38,441 nucleotides of DNA from CAZJOD01 sp964547525 (GTDB taxonomy: Bacteria > Bacillota > Clostridia > JAAYHZ01), in NCBI GenBank assembly GCA_964547525.1, contig CAZJOD010000013.1:1-38441 (forward strand). Reading direction: 5' to 3'. Under the pieces are notes generated by a model that worked only from the letters and a program-made list of their open reading frames with translations, had not been told where the DNA came from and did no database searches. A program made the translations under genes and the position numbers. Positions 8,136 to 17,080 of this stretch are shown piece by piece (the stretch's first letter is position 1; each line of letters starts with the position of its first letter).

Positions 8136-11100
8136 TTATTTAACGCCAAATCGAACATAATTTATAAGGTGTGCAATCTGTTTAATCAACTCCACATTTT
8201 GTGAATCATTAGCCGGTTTTACCGCACGTTCCAATACCTCTAATGCTTCTTTGGGTTTACTCATATTCTGCATAAGCATAACACCCTGATTTGCCAATGC
8301 TACCGCTATACCTTCAGGATTATTCAATCCTACACTAATTTTCTCGGCTTCCAGAAACAGTTCCATAGCATCATTGTATTTTCCCTGTGCCTTTAAAATA
8401 ATTCCTTGGTTGGTCAGTGAGACTCTTACCCCGTCAGGAGAATTAATTGCACGTAAAATAGACTCTTCTTTTTTATGCATTATTAAAGCTTCATTAATAT
8501 AACCTTTATCTCTTATTATTGGTGCTTGATGCCCTAGACATTTAGCCAAAGCTTCTTTATTGTTAATTTTTATGCATATAGACTCTTCTTCTTTTAAAAG
8601 TGTCATCGCTTTATCCAGGTCTCCCAAGTTCCTAAGTATTACTCCCTGCTTACTCAAACATACCCTTAGTATCTGTAAATTCCCAAGCTTACGAGCAATT
8701 CCTTCAACTTCCTTTAAGCGGTTTAACGCTCCTTCGTGATCACCCCAACAATCATATATAAAGGCTTGAGAAGCTAAGCTTGATGTTAATCCTTCCACAA
8801 AACCGTTTTCTCGCTGTATCTTTTCCGCTCTTTTAAAAAGCAATAATCCTTCGTCTAACCGACCACATGAGCAAAGTACATTTCCTTGATCGTGCAGACA
8901 TTCTGCAAGACCTTTTATACTACCGGTTTGGGTGATTAGCGATTCCGCTTTTTTATAATTTTGTAACGCTTCTTCAAGGCTTCCTTTTATTCTAAAGATT
9001 GAAGCCCTATTTATAAGAGACGCTGCAACTCCCTGTAAATGGCCGTATTTTATGCATATTCGCTCGGATTGTATTGAACAATCCAAAGCTTGTTCATATA
9101 TCCCGTAATTCATAAGGTCCCTGGTTTTATCATTTAGTAATGCGGCATAAATTAACTCATCGCTTTTACTATATAATTTAATAAGTGCATCACTCAAGTT
9201 TGTTGAATCGGTTATATATCCTGCATTTTTTATAAGACTTAAAACAGCATTTACCAAAGCTATGTCATAATCTTTCGGATTGTGTATTATTTTTTCATAT
9301 GCATCCGTAATTCGAAGATTTGTATTGCTTTCAATCGCAGTCCAATATTCCTTAACATTATACGAATTAAAATCCCATATGTGTTTTAAAAATAAGTCGT
9401 CACTTAAAATCATGAAAAGTTTTTCATATTGCTTAGCTTGCAATAACTGCCATGGATATTCGGTTAATTTTCTTTTGTTCAAACTTTGTTCCGTAAAATA
9501 ATCCGCAAGCTTTTTATGAGTAGTAATAATAAACTCTTTTTTAGTAAGATATTTATTCTCTACAGCTTGTTTTACATATTGATGGGCGAAGGAAAACCTA
9601 CCGGAACGGTTTACTAAAAGTGTTTCGGAAGATAAATAGAACGGAGACCAGAATGCTTGCGGTAATGGTTCATCCTTTGTACCTAATATCTCCAGTAACT
9701 CTTGTTCTGTCAACCCGTCCCTAGCAGCTAATAAATAAGTCATGCAATCCCTTACTAAATGTTTTCTATCGTCTTCATAATCTTTTTCATATCGTGTTAA
9801 GACTTTTTGCAGCAAATCGTTTATAGATTGTGAAGTTAAGTAATGATCTATAATATCTGGTAATGTAAAATGGTCACCATATACTTTTAATTCATTTAAT
9901 AATATCTTTAAATATAAAGGATTGGCAGTTTGTTTTGACAATGCAATTTTATCAATAAATTTGGTACCCAATGATTTGGAGTAACCGGTAAAATATTTAA
10001 TAATAAAATTTTTCTTCTCTTCATTACTAAAAGGCTTGACTATAAGCTCGGTGTGATTAATGCATCTTAAATTATCAGTTATTCGCCCGGGCAGCGTACT
10101 TATTATTAATCTGATGTTTGGCGGAATTTCCGGTGGAAGCCATGTAAGGTCAAGAGCTCCTTCATGATCCTCCAATTGATTTATAGCATCAATAATAATA
10201 ATTACCTTTCCTTTGGCTGCGACTTCATATAACAGGCTTGCAAATTCTTGACGAAGTATATCGTACCTGTCAGGAATATCTCCTTTTAAATTAAAATATC
10301 TTTTCAAATCTCCCATAATACGACGAATCATAGCCATACAATCCGAGCTTTGTGGTGTCGAACCCACAAAGTGCACAATTAAAGGATAATTATTTATTGT
10401 TGTATTTAAACCAATTAGTCTTTTCCACCCTGCAGACTTATTATTGGTAAAGGTCATGTAACGCAGTACCCAATTACCTAACAAAGCAGATTTCCCCGAT
10501 CCTGAATCACCCAGTATTACTAAGGGTGGTCCGTTTCCGTTAATATGGTCATCAAGAATCTTATACAGACCGGTTCTTTCAATATATGAATCGGAGAGTG
10601 TTTTTGCATAAGAAAGCTGATTTCTTTCTTCTCTTTTCAATGGATTTTGTATGAAACCTTTCGGGTATAAGTTGTCAATTACTTTTGTCATATCTTGAAG
10701 AACCATTTGCCCCAGTTCTTTTGGATTTGAATAATTAGTACGAACAGGAAAACCACTTGATATTATACGTTCTTTTAATTTGTAAAGCTTTTGTTTCCTT
10801 ATATCTGATCTTTCTTTAGCTACTTTTTCACCAAAACGTTCAATATCATCCTGATAAGGTGTTTCAATAAATTCATGCTTTATATGATCGTCAAGTGATT
10901 CTATGTACTTAGGATCACGGATGTAAAAAAATGCGTTATTTGCCATATCGGGATTATTCAACACTCCGTACAAGATCTCCATTTCAGTAACGGAACATCC
11001 CTGAGCCTTTTTTATCCACGGTTGTTTATTTTCCAAATCAGAATTTAATCTATCAGGGACCCAGCCGTACCTTTCACCTAAAAGACCGATAAAAAAAGGT

Positions 11101-11345
11101 CTGCATCGATTTATTTCTTCAAGACAAATCGGTAATACACTTCCTTCGGCTTTCTGTTCATCGGTTATCCCCCACCTCAAATCAACATCTCTCCATGTAA
11201 TATCACGCTCATCACAAAGTTTTTTAAGCACAGGAAAAACTTTTTTTACCAGTTCATCACGTTCTTGTTGCATGTCTTTAAATGTGGAAGAGATAAACAC
11301 CCGAACAACCCTATTATCGGCTTCGTTTGATACTGAATTCAACAC
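8136..11345 (-). CDS. DUF4062-STAND NTPase-TPR protein (NLR-like architecture)
   Basis: A 1069-residue three-part protein. The N-terminus (about 13-120) is a DUF4062 domain: VRVFISSTFKDMQQERDEL, then DVDLRWGIT and FIGLLGERYGW, as in eukaryotic TEP1 and NPHP3. The centre is a STAND-type NTPase with a P-loop GDSGSGKSAL (about 278-287) and a Walker B IIIIDAINQLED (near residue 386). The last 350 residues are about eight TPR-like repeats of roughly 40 residues. STAND proteins are signalling switches that oligomerise when their repeat sensor binds a ligand; many bacterial ones are antiphage, but no effector nuclease or protease is visible here. The frame is open upstream to a TTG at 11396, but GGAGG lies 7 bases before the GTG at 11345, which is taken as the start. 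Confidence 0.85.
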   Translation of the reverse strand: MLNSVSNEADNRVVRVFISSTFKDMQQERDELVKKVFPVLKKLCDERDITWRDVDLRWGITDEQKAEGSVLPICLEEINRCRPFFIGLLGERYGWVPDRLNSDLENKQPWIKKAQGCSVTEMEILYGVLNNPDMANNAFFYIRDPKYIESLDDHIKHEFIETPYQDDIERFGEKVAKERSDIRKQKLYKLKERIISSGFPVRTNYSNPKELGQMVLQDMTKVIDNLYPKGFIQNPLKREERNQLSYAKTLSDSYIERTGLYKILDDHINGNGPPLVILGDSGSGKSALLGNWVLRYMTFTNNKSAGWKRLIGLNTTINNYPLIVHFVGSTPQSSDCMAMIRRIMGDLKRYFNLKGDIPDRYDILRQEFASLLYEVAAKGKVIIIIDAINQLEDHEGALDLTWLPPEIPPNIRLIISTLPGRITDNLRCINHTELIVKPFSNEEKKNFIIKYFTGYSKSLGTKFIDKIALSKQTANPLYLKILLNELKVYGDHFTLPDIIDHYLTSQSINDLLQKVLTRYEKDYEDDRKHLVRDCMTYLLAARDGLTEQELLEILGTKDEPLPQAFWSPFYLSSETLLVNRSGRFSFAHQYVKQAVENKYLTKKEFIITTHKKLADYFTEQSLNKRKLTEYPWQLLQAKQYEKLFMILSDDLFLKHIWDFNSYNVKEYWTAIESNTNLRITDAYEKIIHNPKDYDIALVNAVLSLIKNAGYITDSTNLSDALIKLYSKSDELIYAALLNDKTRDLMNYGIYEQALDCSIQSERICIKYGHLQGVAASLINRASIFRIKGSLEEALQNYKKAESLITQTGSIKGLAECLHDQGNVLCSCGRLDEGLLLFKRAEKIQRENGFVEGLTSSLASQAFIYDCWGDHEGALNRLKEVEGIARKLGNLQILRVCLSKQGVILRNLGDLDKAMTLLKEEESICIKINNKEALAKCLGHQAPIIRDKGYINEALIMHKKEESILRAINSPDGVRVSLTNQGIILKAQGKYNDAMELFLEAEKISVGLNNPEGIAVALANQGVMLMQNMSKPKEALEVLERAVKPANDSQNVELIKQIAHLINYVRFGVK

Positions 11346-11621
11346 TGTTTTTCCTCCGTACATTATTGATTTATTGATTCTTTTTTTACTTACCAATTCT
11401 ATCTTTATTATTATTTATATTAACAGAAAAATCAACTATAATTTTTATCGATGATATTTACACCATTTTTTATAATTCAATACTGTTTTTTTCATTAATG
11501 CATAAATGTCTTAGTAAATTTTATTATTATTTTAAAGTACTAAATAAATTAATTAATTCACTTGTTAAAAAGTAACGCATATTATGTTAATAAAGATTAT
11601 ATTTTAGAAAGGATAGAAATC

Positions 11622-12167
11622 ATGTATAGAGCTAACATACCATATCCGAATCCATATTATGGCAATATACCGGTGTATAATCCATATAGTTATTATTATC
11701 CTTGTTGGTATAATACTCCGATGTATAATCAAGAACATATGAAACAATATATTGAGTTTAAAGATTATGGACCGGAGCCCTTTGTTGTTAATATTGATGA
11801 AGCTACCAAACAAAACAATACCTTCCGTACTGCACTATGGACCGGTAAGTATTTACAACTTACTTTAATGAGTATTAATGTCGGAGACGACATAGGTTTG
11901 GAGATACATCGGGACCACGATCAATTCATCCGTATAGAGCAAGGTCAAGGTATAGTTTTAATGGGAGACAGTAAAGACAAGATGGATTATCAACGACAAG
12001 TATTTGATGATTATGCAATTATTATCCCTGCAGGTAAATGGCATAATTTGATTAATACGGGTCACATACCGATAAAACTTTACTCAATTTATGCACCGCC
12101 TGAACATCCTCACGGTACGGTTCATGTAACCAAACAAGATGCGGAAGAGCATCATCATGAACATTAG
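11622..12167 (+). CDS. Cupin-domain protein with Tyr/Pro-rich N-terminus
   Basis: A 181-residue protein. Residues 1-45 are extremely rich in Tyr, Pro and Asn (for example NPYYGNIPVYNPYSYYYP). Residues 60-165 form a cupin barrel with likely metal ligands in EIHRDHDQFIRIEQG and PAGKWHNLIN. The tail ends in a His-rich EEHHHEH. Tyr/Pro/Asn-rich segments of this kind occur in spore-coat and other surface proteins of Bacillota, so a coat-associated cupin is plausible but not shown. The frame opens at 11562, but the ATG at 11622 is preceded by GAAAGGATAG, so it is preferred. It is monocistronic and followed by a good terminator. Confidence 0.8.
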   Translation: MYRANIPYPNPYYGNIPVYNPYSYYYPCWYNTPMYNQEHMKQYIEFKDYGPEPFVVNIDEATKQNNTFRTALWTGKYLQLTLMSINVGDDIGLEIHRDHDQFIRIEQGQGIVLMGDSKDKMDYQRQVFDDYAIIIPAGKWHNLINTGHIPIKLYSIYAPPEHPHGTVHVTKQDAEEHHHEH

Positions 12168-12199
12168 ATTTTTATTACCAAACTTGATATCGTATAAAA

Positions 12200-12234
12200 A
12201 ATTACTACAGTGTCAGTTCTGTAGTAGTTTTTTT
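12200..12234 (+). terminator. Rho-independent terminator of the cupin gene
   Basis: The stem TACTACAG (12203-12210) with CTGTAGTA (12219-12226) closes an 8-base loop. It extends outward through a G-T pair and A-T pairs and is followed by a run of eight T. It sits 35 bases after the cupin stop codon. Confidence 0.8.
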
Positions 12235-12355
12235 GTTTCATATCTATCAGATTGTTTATTTGTATAAAAACGAATACTTGAAATTCTAAATTATTACTTC
12301 ATTTGCCATTATTAATAATTACAATTGCACTTTTTCATCTGACCTTTTTAATTTG

Positions 12356-12441
12356 TATAATAAGTTGAGAAACGTCCCTGCTTTGCCTGCTTTGCCCGTC
12401 CCTGCTTTGCCCCTGCTTTCGTCCCTGCTTTGCTGTTTTGA
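12356..12441 (-). repeat. GC-rich tandem repeat block with GCAGGGAC core
   Basis: On the plus strand, three imperfect copies of about 22-24 bases begin with CGTCCCTGCTTTGC at 12373 and 12397, and with the same 14 bases again at 12420. Read on the minus strand, the block is a series of GCAAAGCAGGGACG units running into TTTCTCAACTTATTATA (12356-12372). The last unit matches the repeat at 31176-31201 at 24 of 26 positions. The block is much richer in G+C than its surroundings. It has no unique spacers, so it is not a CRISPR array. Confidence 0.75.
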
Positions 12442-12584
12442 CGCTCCTGCGTTGACGGTTGAAAAGTACAAATACCGGTTGATACGTACATTGTTTGTAA
12501 ATAACAAAACATATACAATGACTATTATGTGTTATTATATCTATAATAGTTGTTGAATGTATAATTAAAAGACAGGTGGTTTTT

Positions 12585-13817
12585 ATGTTGTTAGAAAAAT
12601 TGGAAGTTTCAAAAATTGCATCATATGACGTGATTGTAGCGGGTGGTGGAGTTGCGGGAATTGCAGCTGCGTTGGCTTGTACAAGAAGTGGTTGTAGAAC
12701 ACTTCTGTTTGAAAAAAGTGTAATGTTAGGTGGTCTTGCTACATTGGGGATTATAAACTATTTTGAACCTTTATGCGACGGGCATGGAAGAAAAATAATC
12801 GGAGGATTATGCGAGGAACTTTTACGTCTTTCTATAAAATACGGTTATGATACGGTACCCGGCCCATGGCGTAAAACTGCAGAAGGTGTATGTAGCAATA
12901 TAAATCCTGAAGCGGAATGTAAGGATCCCGCCAACCCGCCTCGATATGTCACACGTTTTTCACCCGCCATATTTGCTATGTATATGACAGAGTATCTTAC
13001 AAGTGAAGGAGTTGATATTTTATTCGATACCTTGGCATGTAAACCTGTTATAAATAACGAGTGTTGTGAAGGTGTTACTGTTGAGAACAAATCCGGTAGA
13101 CAGTTTTATGGTGCCAAAGTGGTTATAGATACAACAGGTGATGCGGACTTGATTTATCGTGCAGGAATACCTACAATAACCGGTGACAATTGGTTTACAT
13201 ATTGTGGACGCATTTCAGATTTGTCTACATGTGACAAAGCTATAGAAGAGAAAAACATATATAAAGCACTTAAATCGTTTACCATAGGATCCGATTTATA
13301 TGGTAAAGGTCATCCTGAAGGAATGAAAAAGTTTGACGGTACGGATGTTAACCATATAAATGAATATATAAGGCAAGCACATAAAAAAACAATCGAGTTT
13401 TTAGCACCTCAGGATAGAACTACAAGGGATGTTGTTATGATACCCTCAATGCCTCAGTTTAGAACTACACGAAGGATCGTAGGTGAATATGAATTGACAG
13501 AGCAAGACCAATATGTACATTTTGACGATTCTGTCGGTGCTATCTGTGATTTTACAAAAAGGGACATAGTGTATGAGGTTCCATACCGCTGCTTGTATAA
13601 TAAATGCATTGACAACATGATAACCGCAGGACGTTCCATATCATCGTCAGGCTGGGCATGGGATGTAACCAGGGTAATTCCACCTGCAATTTTGACCGGA
13701 CAGGCGGCAGGACAGGCTGCTACCGTTTCGATTAGAACCGGAAAACCGTTGCGGTCGATTCCTGTAAACTTATTACAGCAAGAATTGGCTGATACAGGTA
13801 TACTAATTCATTTTTAA
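12585..13817 (+). CDS. FAD-dependent oxidoreductase (FAD_oxidored / PF12831 type)
   Basis: A 410-residue flavoprotein with the N-terminal Rossmann motif VIVAGGGVAGIAAALACTRSG, then FEKSVMLGGLAT, and a C-terminal AGRSISSSGWAWDVTRVIPP segment ending in the flavin-binding GQAAGQAA helix. This pattern fits the FAD_oxidored family, which is often encoded beside polysaccharide-degradation genes, although substrates are mostly unknown. No signal peptide is present, so it is cytoplasmic. A GTG at 12576 is in frame, but it lies inside the AGGTGG ribosome binding site; the ATG at 12585 has the right spacing. It is the first gene of a plus-strand run with heparinase and glycosidase genes (144- and 59-base gaps), which suggests oxidation of a sugar or uronate intermediate. 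Confidence 0.82.
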   Translation: MLLEKLEVSKIASYDVIVAGGGVAGIAAALACTRSGCRTLLFEKSVMLGGLATLGIINYFEPLCDGHGRKIIGGLCEELLRLSIKYGYDTVPGPWRKTAEGVCSNINPEAECKDPANPPRYVTRFSPAIFAMYMTEYLTSEGVDILFDTLACKPVINNECCEGVTVENKSGRQFYGAKVVIDTTGDADLIYRAGIPTITGDNWFTYCGRISDLSTCDKAIEEKNIYKALKSFTIGSDLYGKGHPEGMKKFDGTDVNHINEYIRQAHKKTIEFLAPQDRTTRDVVMIPSMPQFRTTRRIVGEYELTEQDQYVHFDDSVGAICDFTKRDIVYEVPYRCLYNKCIDNMITAGRSISSSGWAWDVTRVIPPAILTGQAAGQAATVSIRTGKPLRSIPVNLLQQELADTGILIHF

Positions 13818-13961
13818 GATATCAATGAAAAATCATGGTAATTTTGTGATAATTTAAACTATAATACATAGGTATCTACTAAAAAAGAAGATGGATTAAG
13901 AATAATTATAGGATTTATAAATTTCTCATTGAGATTTTAATGATTAAACGGAGGTTTTTAT

Positions 13962-16900
13962 ATGGGCGGTGGTAATTATTTTGATCAAGCGTTAATCAAT
14001 GGCATTAGAAGAAACATTAAAAAGTATGATTGGGCAGAAGAGCTCAGTTTGGATTCCATTAAAAAAGCCGACATATTGTGTGGTTACGGTAAAAAATATT
14101 GGTGGACTTTGCCTACCCCGAATGAATTGGCTCGGGTTGCGACGCCCGGACATTTAAATAGCGGTTGTCCTAAATGTGGAGAAGATCATAAGATAAAATA
14201 CGGAAATGCAGGCTGGATAAATCATATTCAGGGAAACCTCTGGAAAGTGGAGTGTAAAAATTGTGGCAGCGTTTACCCCTCAAATGACTTTAAAAGTTAT
14301 TATGATAGTGGACTTGATAAAAACGGTATATTCAAAAAAGATTTAGCCGATCCTGCTTTTTTAGTAAATACAATGTATCCTGAAAAAGGGCCGGACTACT
14401 TTGTTGACGATGGAACGGGTTACATGGATGAAACAGGTAATCGATGGTCTTTTATAGGTTATTACATCCATTACGGTTTATGGGCGAACTGGAATGATGA
14501 TGATATTGACGGTGGAATTATTCTTACCGCCGCCAAAAAACTATCTGAAGCTTATATTTATACAGGTAATATTAAATATGCTCAATACTGCCTTTTGATA
14601 TTATACAAAGTAGCCCTGGTATATCCGGAGTTGGATTTGAATGTGTGGATGAGAATACCGGGTAGGCAATATAGAAATACTGATGGATTCTCTCTACAAG
14701 GGAAAGCAACAGGTAGGATTTGTGAAGCTATTTTATCTAGAATATTATGTACGGCGGCAGATGCGGTTTTACCGGTTTTACGTGAGTATAAAAGTGAAAC
14801 GGAAGAATTTTTTAGTGAATTTGCAATTATTAATGCTAATCAAATTCATAATACTATCATAGACGGTATTATCAGACAAATATACATAGGAGTTCAAAAC
14901 GGTAGTATAGGCGGTAATGAGGGAATGTACCAAAGTGCGTTGGCAATTGCCGCTGTTTGTATGGGGGAATGCGACGAGTCAAAAACATGGTTGGATTGGT
15001 TGTTTGCCGATGGCGAGGTATTGGCTAAAAGTGATCCGGTAAGAAAAAGAATAGAACATAAAACCGGCGGTAACATATTTGGCATTTTAGTTAATAAAGT
15101 TAACGGTGACGGTTTTGGTAACGAGTGTTCACCGACATATAATCGCATCTGGTTGATCGAACTGTCCAGAATAGCGGATATTCTCTCAAAGTATCCCGGA
15201 ATTCAAGGTACTAAATACGATATAAGAACACATCCAATTATGAAAAAAATGTATAGAAGTTATACTTTGTTAAATATTGACAACGATTATATTCCGAAAA
15301 ACGGTGATACCGGGAAAACGGGTAATCCGATGAAGGTATTTACAGAAGGGTTTGCACAAAAAATACTCTTATCAGGTTATTACGCTACAGAAGATACAAA
15401 AATTTTAGATTATTTTAATGTATGTTATCCGAAAGCACGTGACGGTAGGTTTGGCTTTATTGAAATTGAGGATCCTGAAAAAATAGCTTCAATGTTACAA
15501 AAGGCTCAGCCTCCGCAATTACCGTTACACACAAAATCACATAATTTTACCGATTACGGAGATGCATTGCTAAGACAAAGTACAAGAACCGGATGTAATG
15601 TTCATGTATATTACGGACGTACCATGGGACATGGCCATTTGGACAAAATGAATTTTGAAATAATAGCAAACAAATTAAACTGCACGCCGGATTTAGGTTA
15701 TCCGGAGTATGCCGAACAATTTGCGAAAAGGTTCGAATGGACATCTCACACAATCAGTCATAATACCGTATTGGTGGATTCATCCGCTCAAAAAAATACC
15801 GAATATGCCGGTGAACCGTATGGATATGAGGATAGTAAAATTATTAAGTTTATTGATGTAGACGACCCGAATGTATATGAGCAGACAAAAATTTACCGAA
15901 GATCGGTATGTATGGTGGAAATCTCCCAGGATAGAGCGTATTTTATTGATATTTTCAGAGTTGCAGGCGGAAAAGTTCATCAGCTTTCTTTCCACGGAGG
16001 AGAAGGTGAAGTTAATATAAAAGGGATCAATCTTTCTAAGCAGGTTAGCGGTACATTGCAGGGTGAGGATATTGATTTTGGTGTGCGCAAAGAGCGTAAA
16101 ACCGTTATGTTTGATTCCGAATTAGGGCGCGGTACGGGATATCATTATTTATACGATATATCGAAATGCGATAAAGCCTGTAATTACTCCGAATTAACGT
16201 ATACATTAAAAGATACATGGAATCAAAGGGAAGGAATGAAAGGTCAACCTTACTTGAAAGCATATATGTTGACCGAAACCGATCAAACGGTTATTTGTAA
16301 AGGGCAACCGCCTGTTAATAAAATAGGAAATCCGGAATATTTATATTATTACTTAGGCAGAAGGCAAGGAGAAGACCTTTGTAGCAGGTTTACATCGGTA
16401 TACGAACCTTATGTTGATATAAATATGATAGAATCGGTTGAACTTGTACCGGTTGACGGAAATTTAAATGATTTCACATCGGTTTGTTTTAAAATTGCAT
16501 TAAAAAACGGTATCATCGACTATTTTTTGCACTCTACCGATGAAAACAAGACTATAAGAACCGAAAATGGAATTGAGTTTAAAGGTGCGTTAGGATTTAT
16601 TAGATTAAAACAGAATAAAGTTATACATTCATTTATTTCTAAGGCTACAAAGCTCACATATGAAAACAAGCCCATATTTAGCGATTGTTTAAGCTATATT
16701 TCAGGTGTTGTAAGAGATTTTCAAAAAAGCCCCGTTGATTGCAATTTTATTGACTTGATAATGGATGCCAATCAAAATAGTTTATCAAACATAAATTTAA
16801 AAAACAGATTTATATATATTAATGGAAACGGGTTTGGGAATGCGTCTTATGAGATCAGGGATGTTCTATCGGTTAAATCGGATGAAATTAAGATCATAAT

Positions 16901-17021
16901 TGACGAATCACCTGTACGTAAATATATCAATATCAAAAATCAGAATGACGGATATATATATAGGTTTAATGAAGGAGCGAAATTTATAATTCCATTGAGT
17001 TATACATATAGTTCAATATAA
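13962..17021 (+). CDS. Heparinase II/III-type polysaccharide lyase, copy 1
   Basis: A 1019-residue protein. Residues 69-102 hold a zinc-ribbon-like pair, CPKCG (Cys69/72) and CKNCG (Cys98/101). An alpha-toroid-like region follows, then the lyase signature MGHGHLDKMNFE (His557, His559), TPDLGYP (Asp577) and TISHNTVLVD (His600), and a C-terminal beta-rich region. By analogy with Pedobacter heparinase II, His557 would be catalytic while His559, Asp577 and His600 would bind zinc; that mapping is inference. The family cleaves uronate-containing polysaccharides by beta-elimination. There is no signal peptide, so it should act on imported oligosaccharides in the cytoplasm. GGAGG precedes the ATG. 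It is a clear paralogue of the inverted gene at 19169-22219. Confidence 0.85.
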   Translation: MGGGNYFDQALINGIRRNIKKYDWAEELSLDSIKKADILCGYGKKYWWTLPTPNELARVATPGHLNSGCPKCGEDHKIKYGNAGWINHIQGNLWKVECKNCGSVYPSNDFKSYYDSGLDKNGIFKKDLADPAFLVNTMYPEKGPDYFVDDGTGYMDETGNRWSFIGYYIHYGLWANWNDDDIDGGIILTAAKKLSEAYIYTGNIKYAQYCLLILYKVALVYPELDLNVWMRIPGRQYRNTDGFSLQGKATGRICEAILSRILCTAADAVLPVLREYKSETEEFFSEFAIINANQIHNTIIDGIIRQIYIGVQNGSIGGNEGMYQSALAIAAVCMGECDESKTWLDWLFADGEVLAKSDPVRKRIEHKTGGNIFGILVNKVNGDGFGNECSPTYNRIWLIELSRIADILSKYPGIQGTKYDIRTHPIMKKMYRSYTLLNIDNDYIPKNGDTGKTGNPMKVFTEGFAQKILLSGYYATEDTKILDYFNVCYPKARDGRFGFIEIEDPEKIASMLQKAQPPQLPLHTKSHNFTDYGDALLRQSTRTGCNVHVYYGRTMGHGHLDKMNFEIIANKLNCTPDLGYPEYAEQFAKRFEWTSHTISHNTVLVDSSAQKNTEYAGEPYGYEDSKIIKFIDVDDPNVYEQTKIYRRSVCMVEISQDRAYFIDIFRVAGGKVHQLSFHGGEGEVNIKGINLSKQVSGTLQGEDIDFGVRKERKTVMFDSELGRGTGYHYLYDISKCDKACNYSELTYTLKDTWNQREGMKGQPYLKAYMLTETDQTVICKGQPPVNKIGNPEYLYYYLGRRQGEDLCSRFTSVYEPYVDINMIESVELVPVDGNLNDFTSVCFKIALKNGIIDYFLHSTDENKTIRTENGIEFKGALGFIRLKQNKVIHSFISKATKLTYENKPIFSDCLSYISGVVRDFQKSPVDCNFIDLIMDANQNSLSNINLKNRFIYINGNGFGNASYEIRDVLSVKSDEIKIIIDESPVRKYINIKNQNDGYIYRFNEGAKFIIPLSYTYSSI

Positions 17022-17080
17022 TATTTATATGAGATAAAATCTTGCTTTTAATTCTTTATTAGAAATAGGAGGGTACAACA

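Larger units (their letters stand above)
12168..12584. other. 417-base intergenic region, cupin to FAD oxidoreductase
   Basis: It holds the cupin terminator (12200-12234), a GC-rich tandem repeat block (12356-12441) and an inverted repeat ACTATTAT/ATAATAGT (12521-12528 and 12543-12550) just upstream of the oxidoreductase start. The inverted repeat could be an operator or part of the promoter. No convincing gene is present; a 67-codon plus-strand frame is only a translation of the repeats. Confidence 0.6.

Noticed and set aside
12373..12441. Possible CRISPR array
   Set aside because: The units are directly adjacent and imperfect, with no unique spacers of constant length and no cas genes in view.
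12353..12556. A 67-codon plus-strand frame rich in Pro, Ala and Leu
   Set aside because: It is a translation of the GC-rich tandem repeats and has no ribosome binding site.
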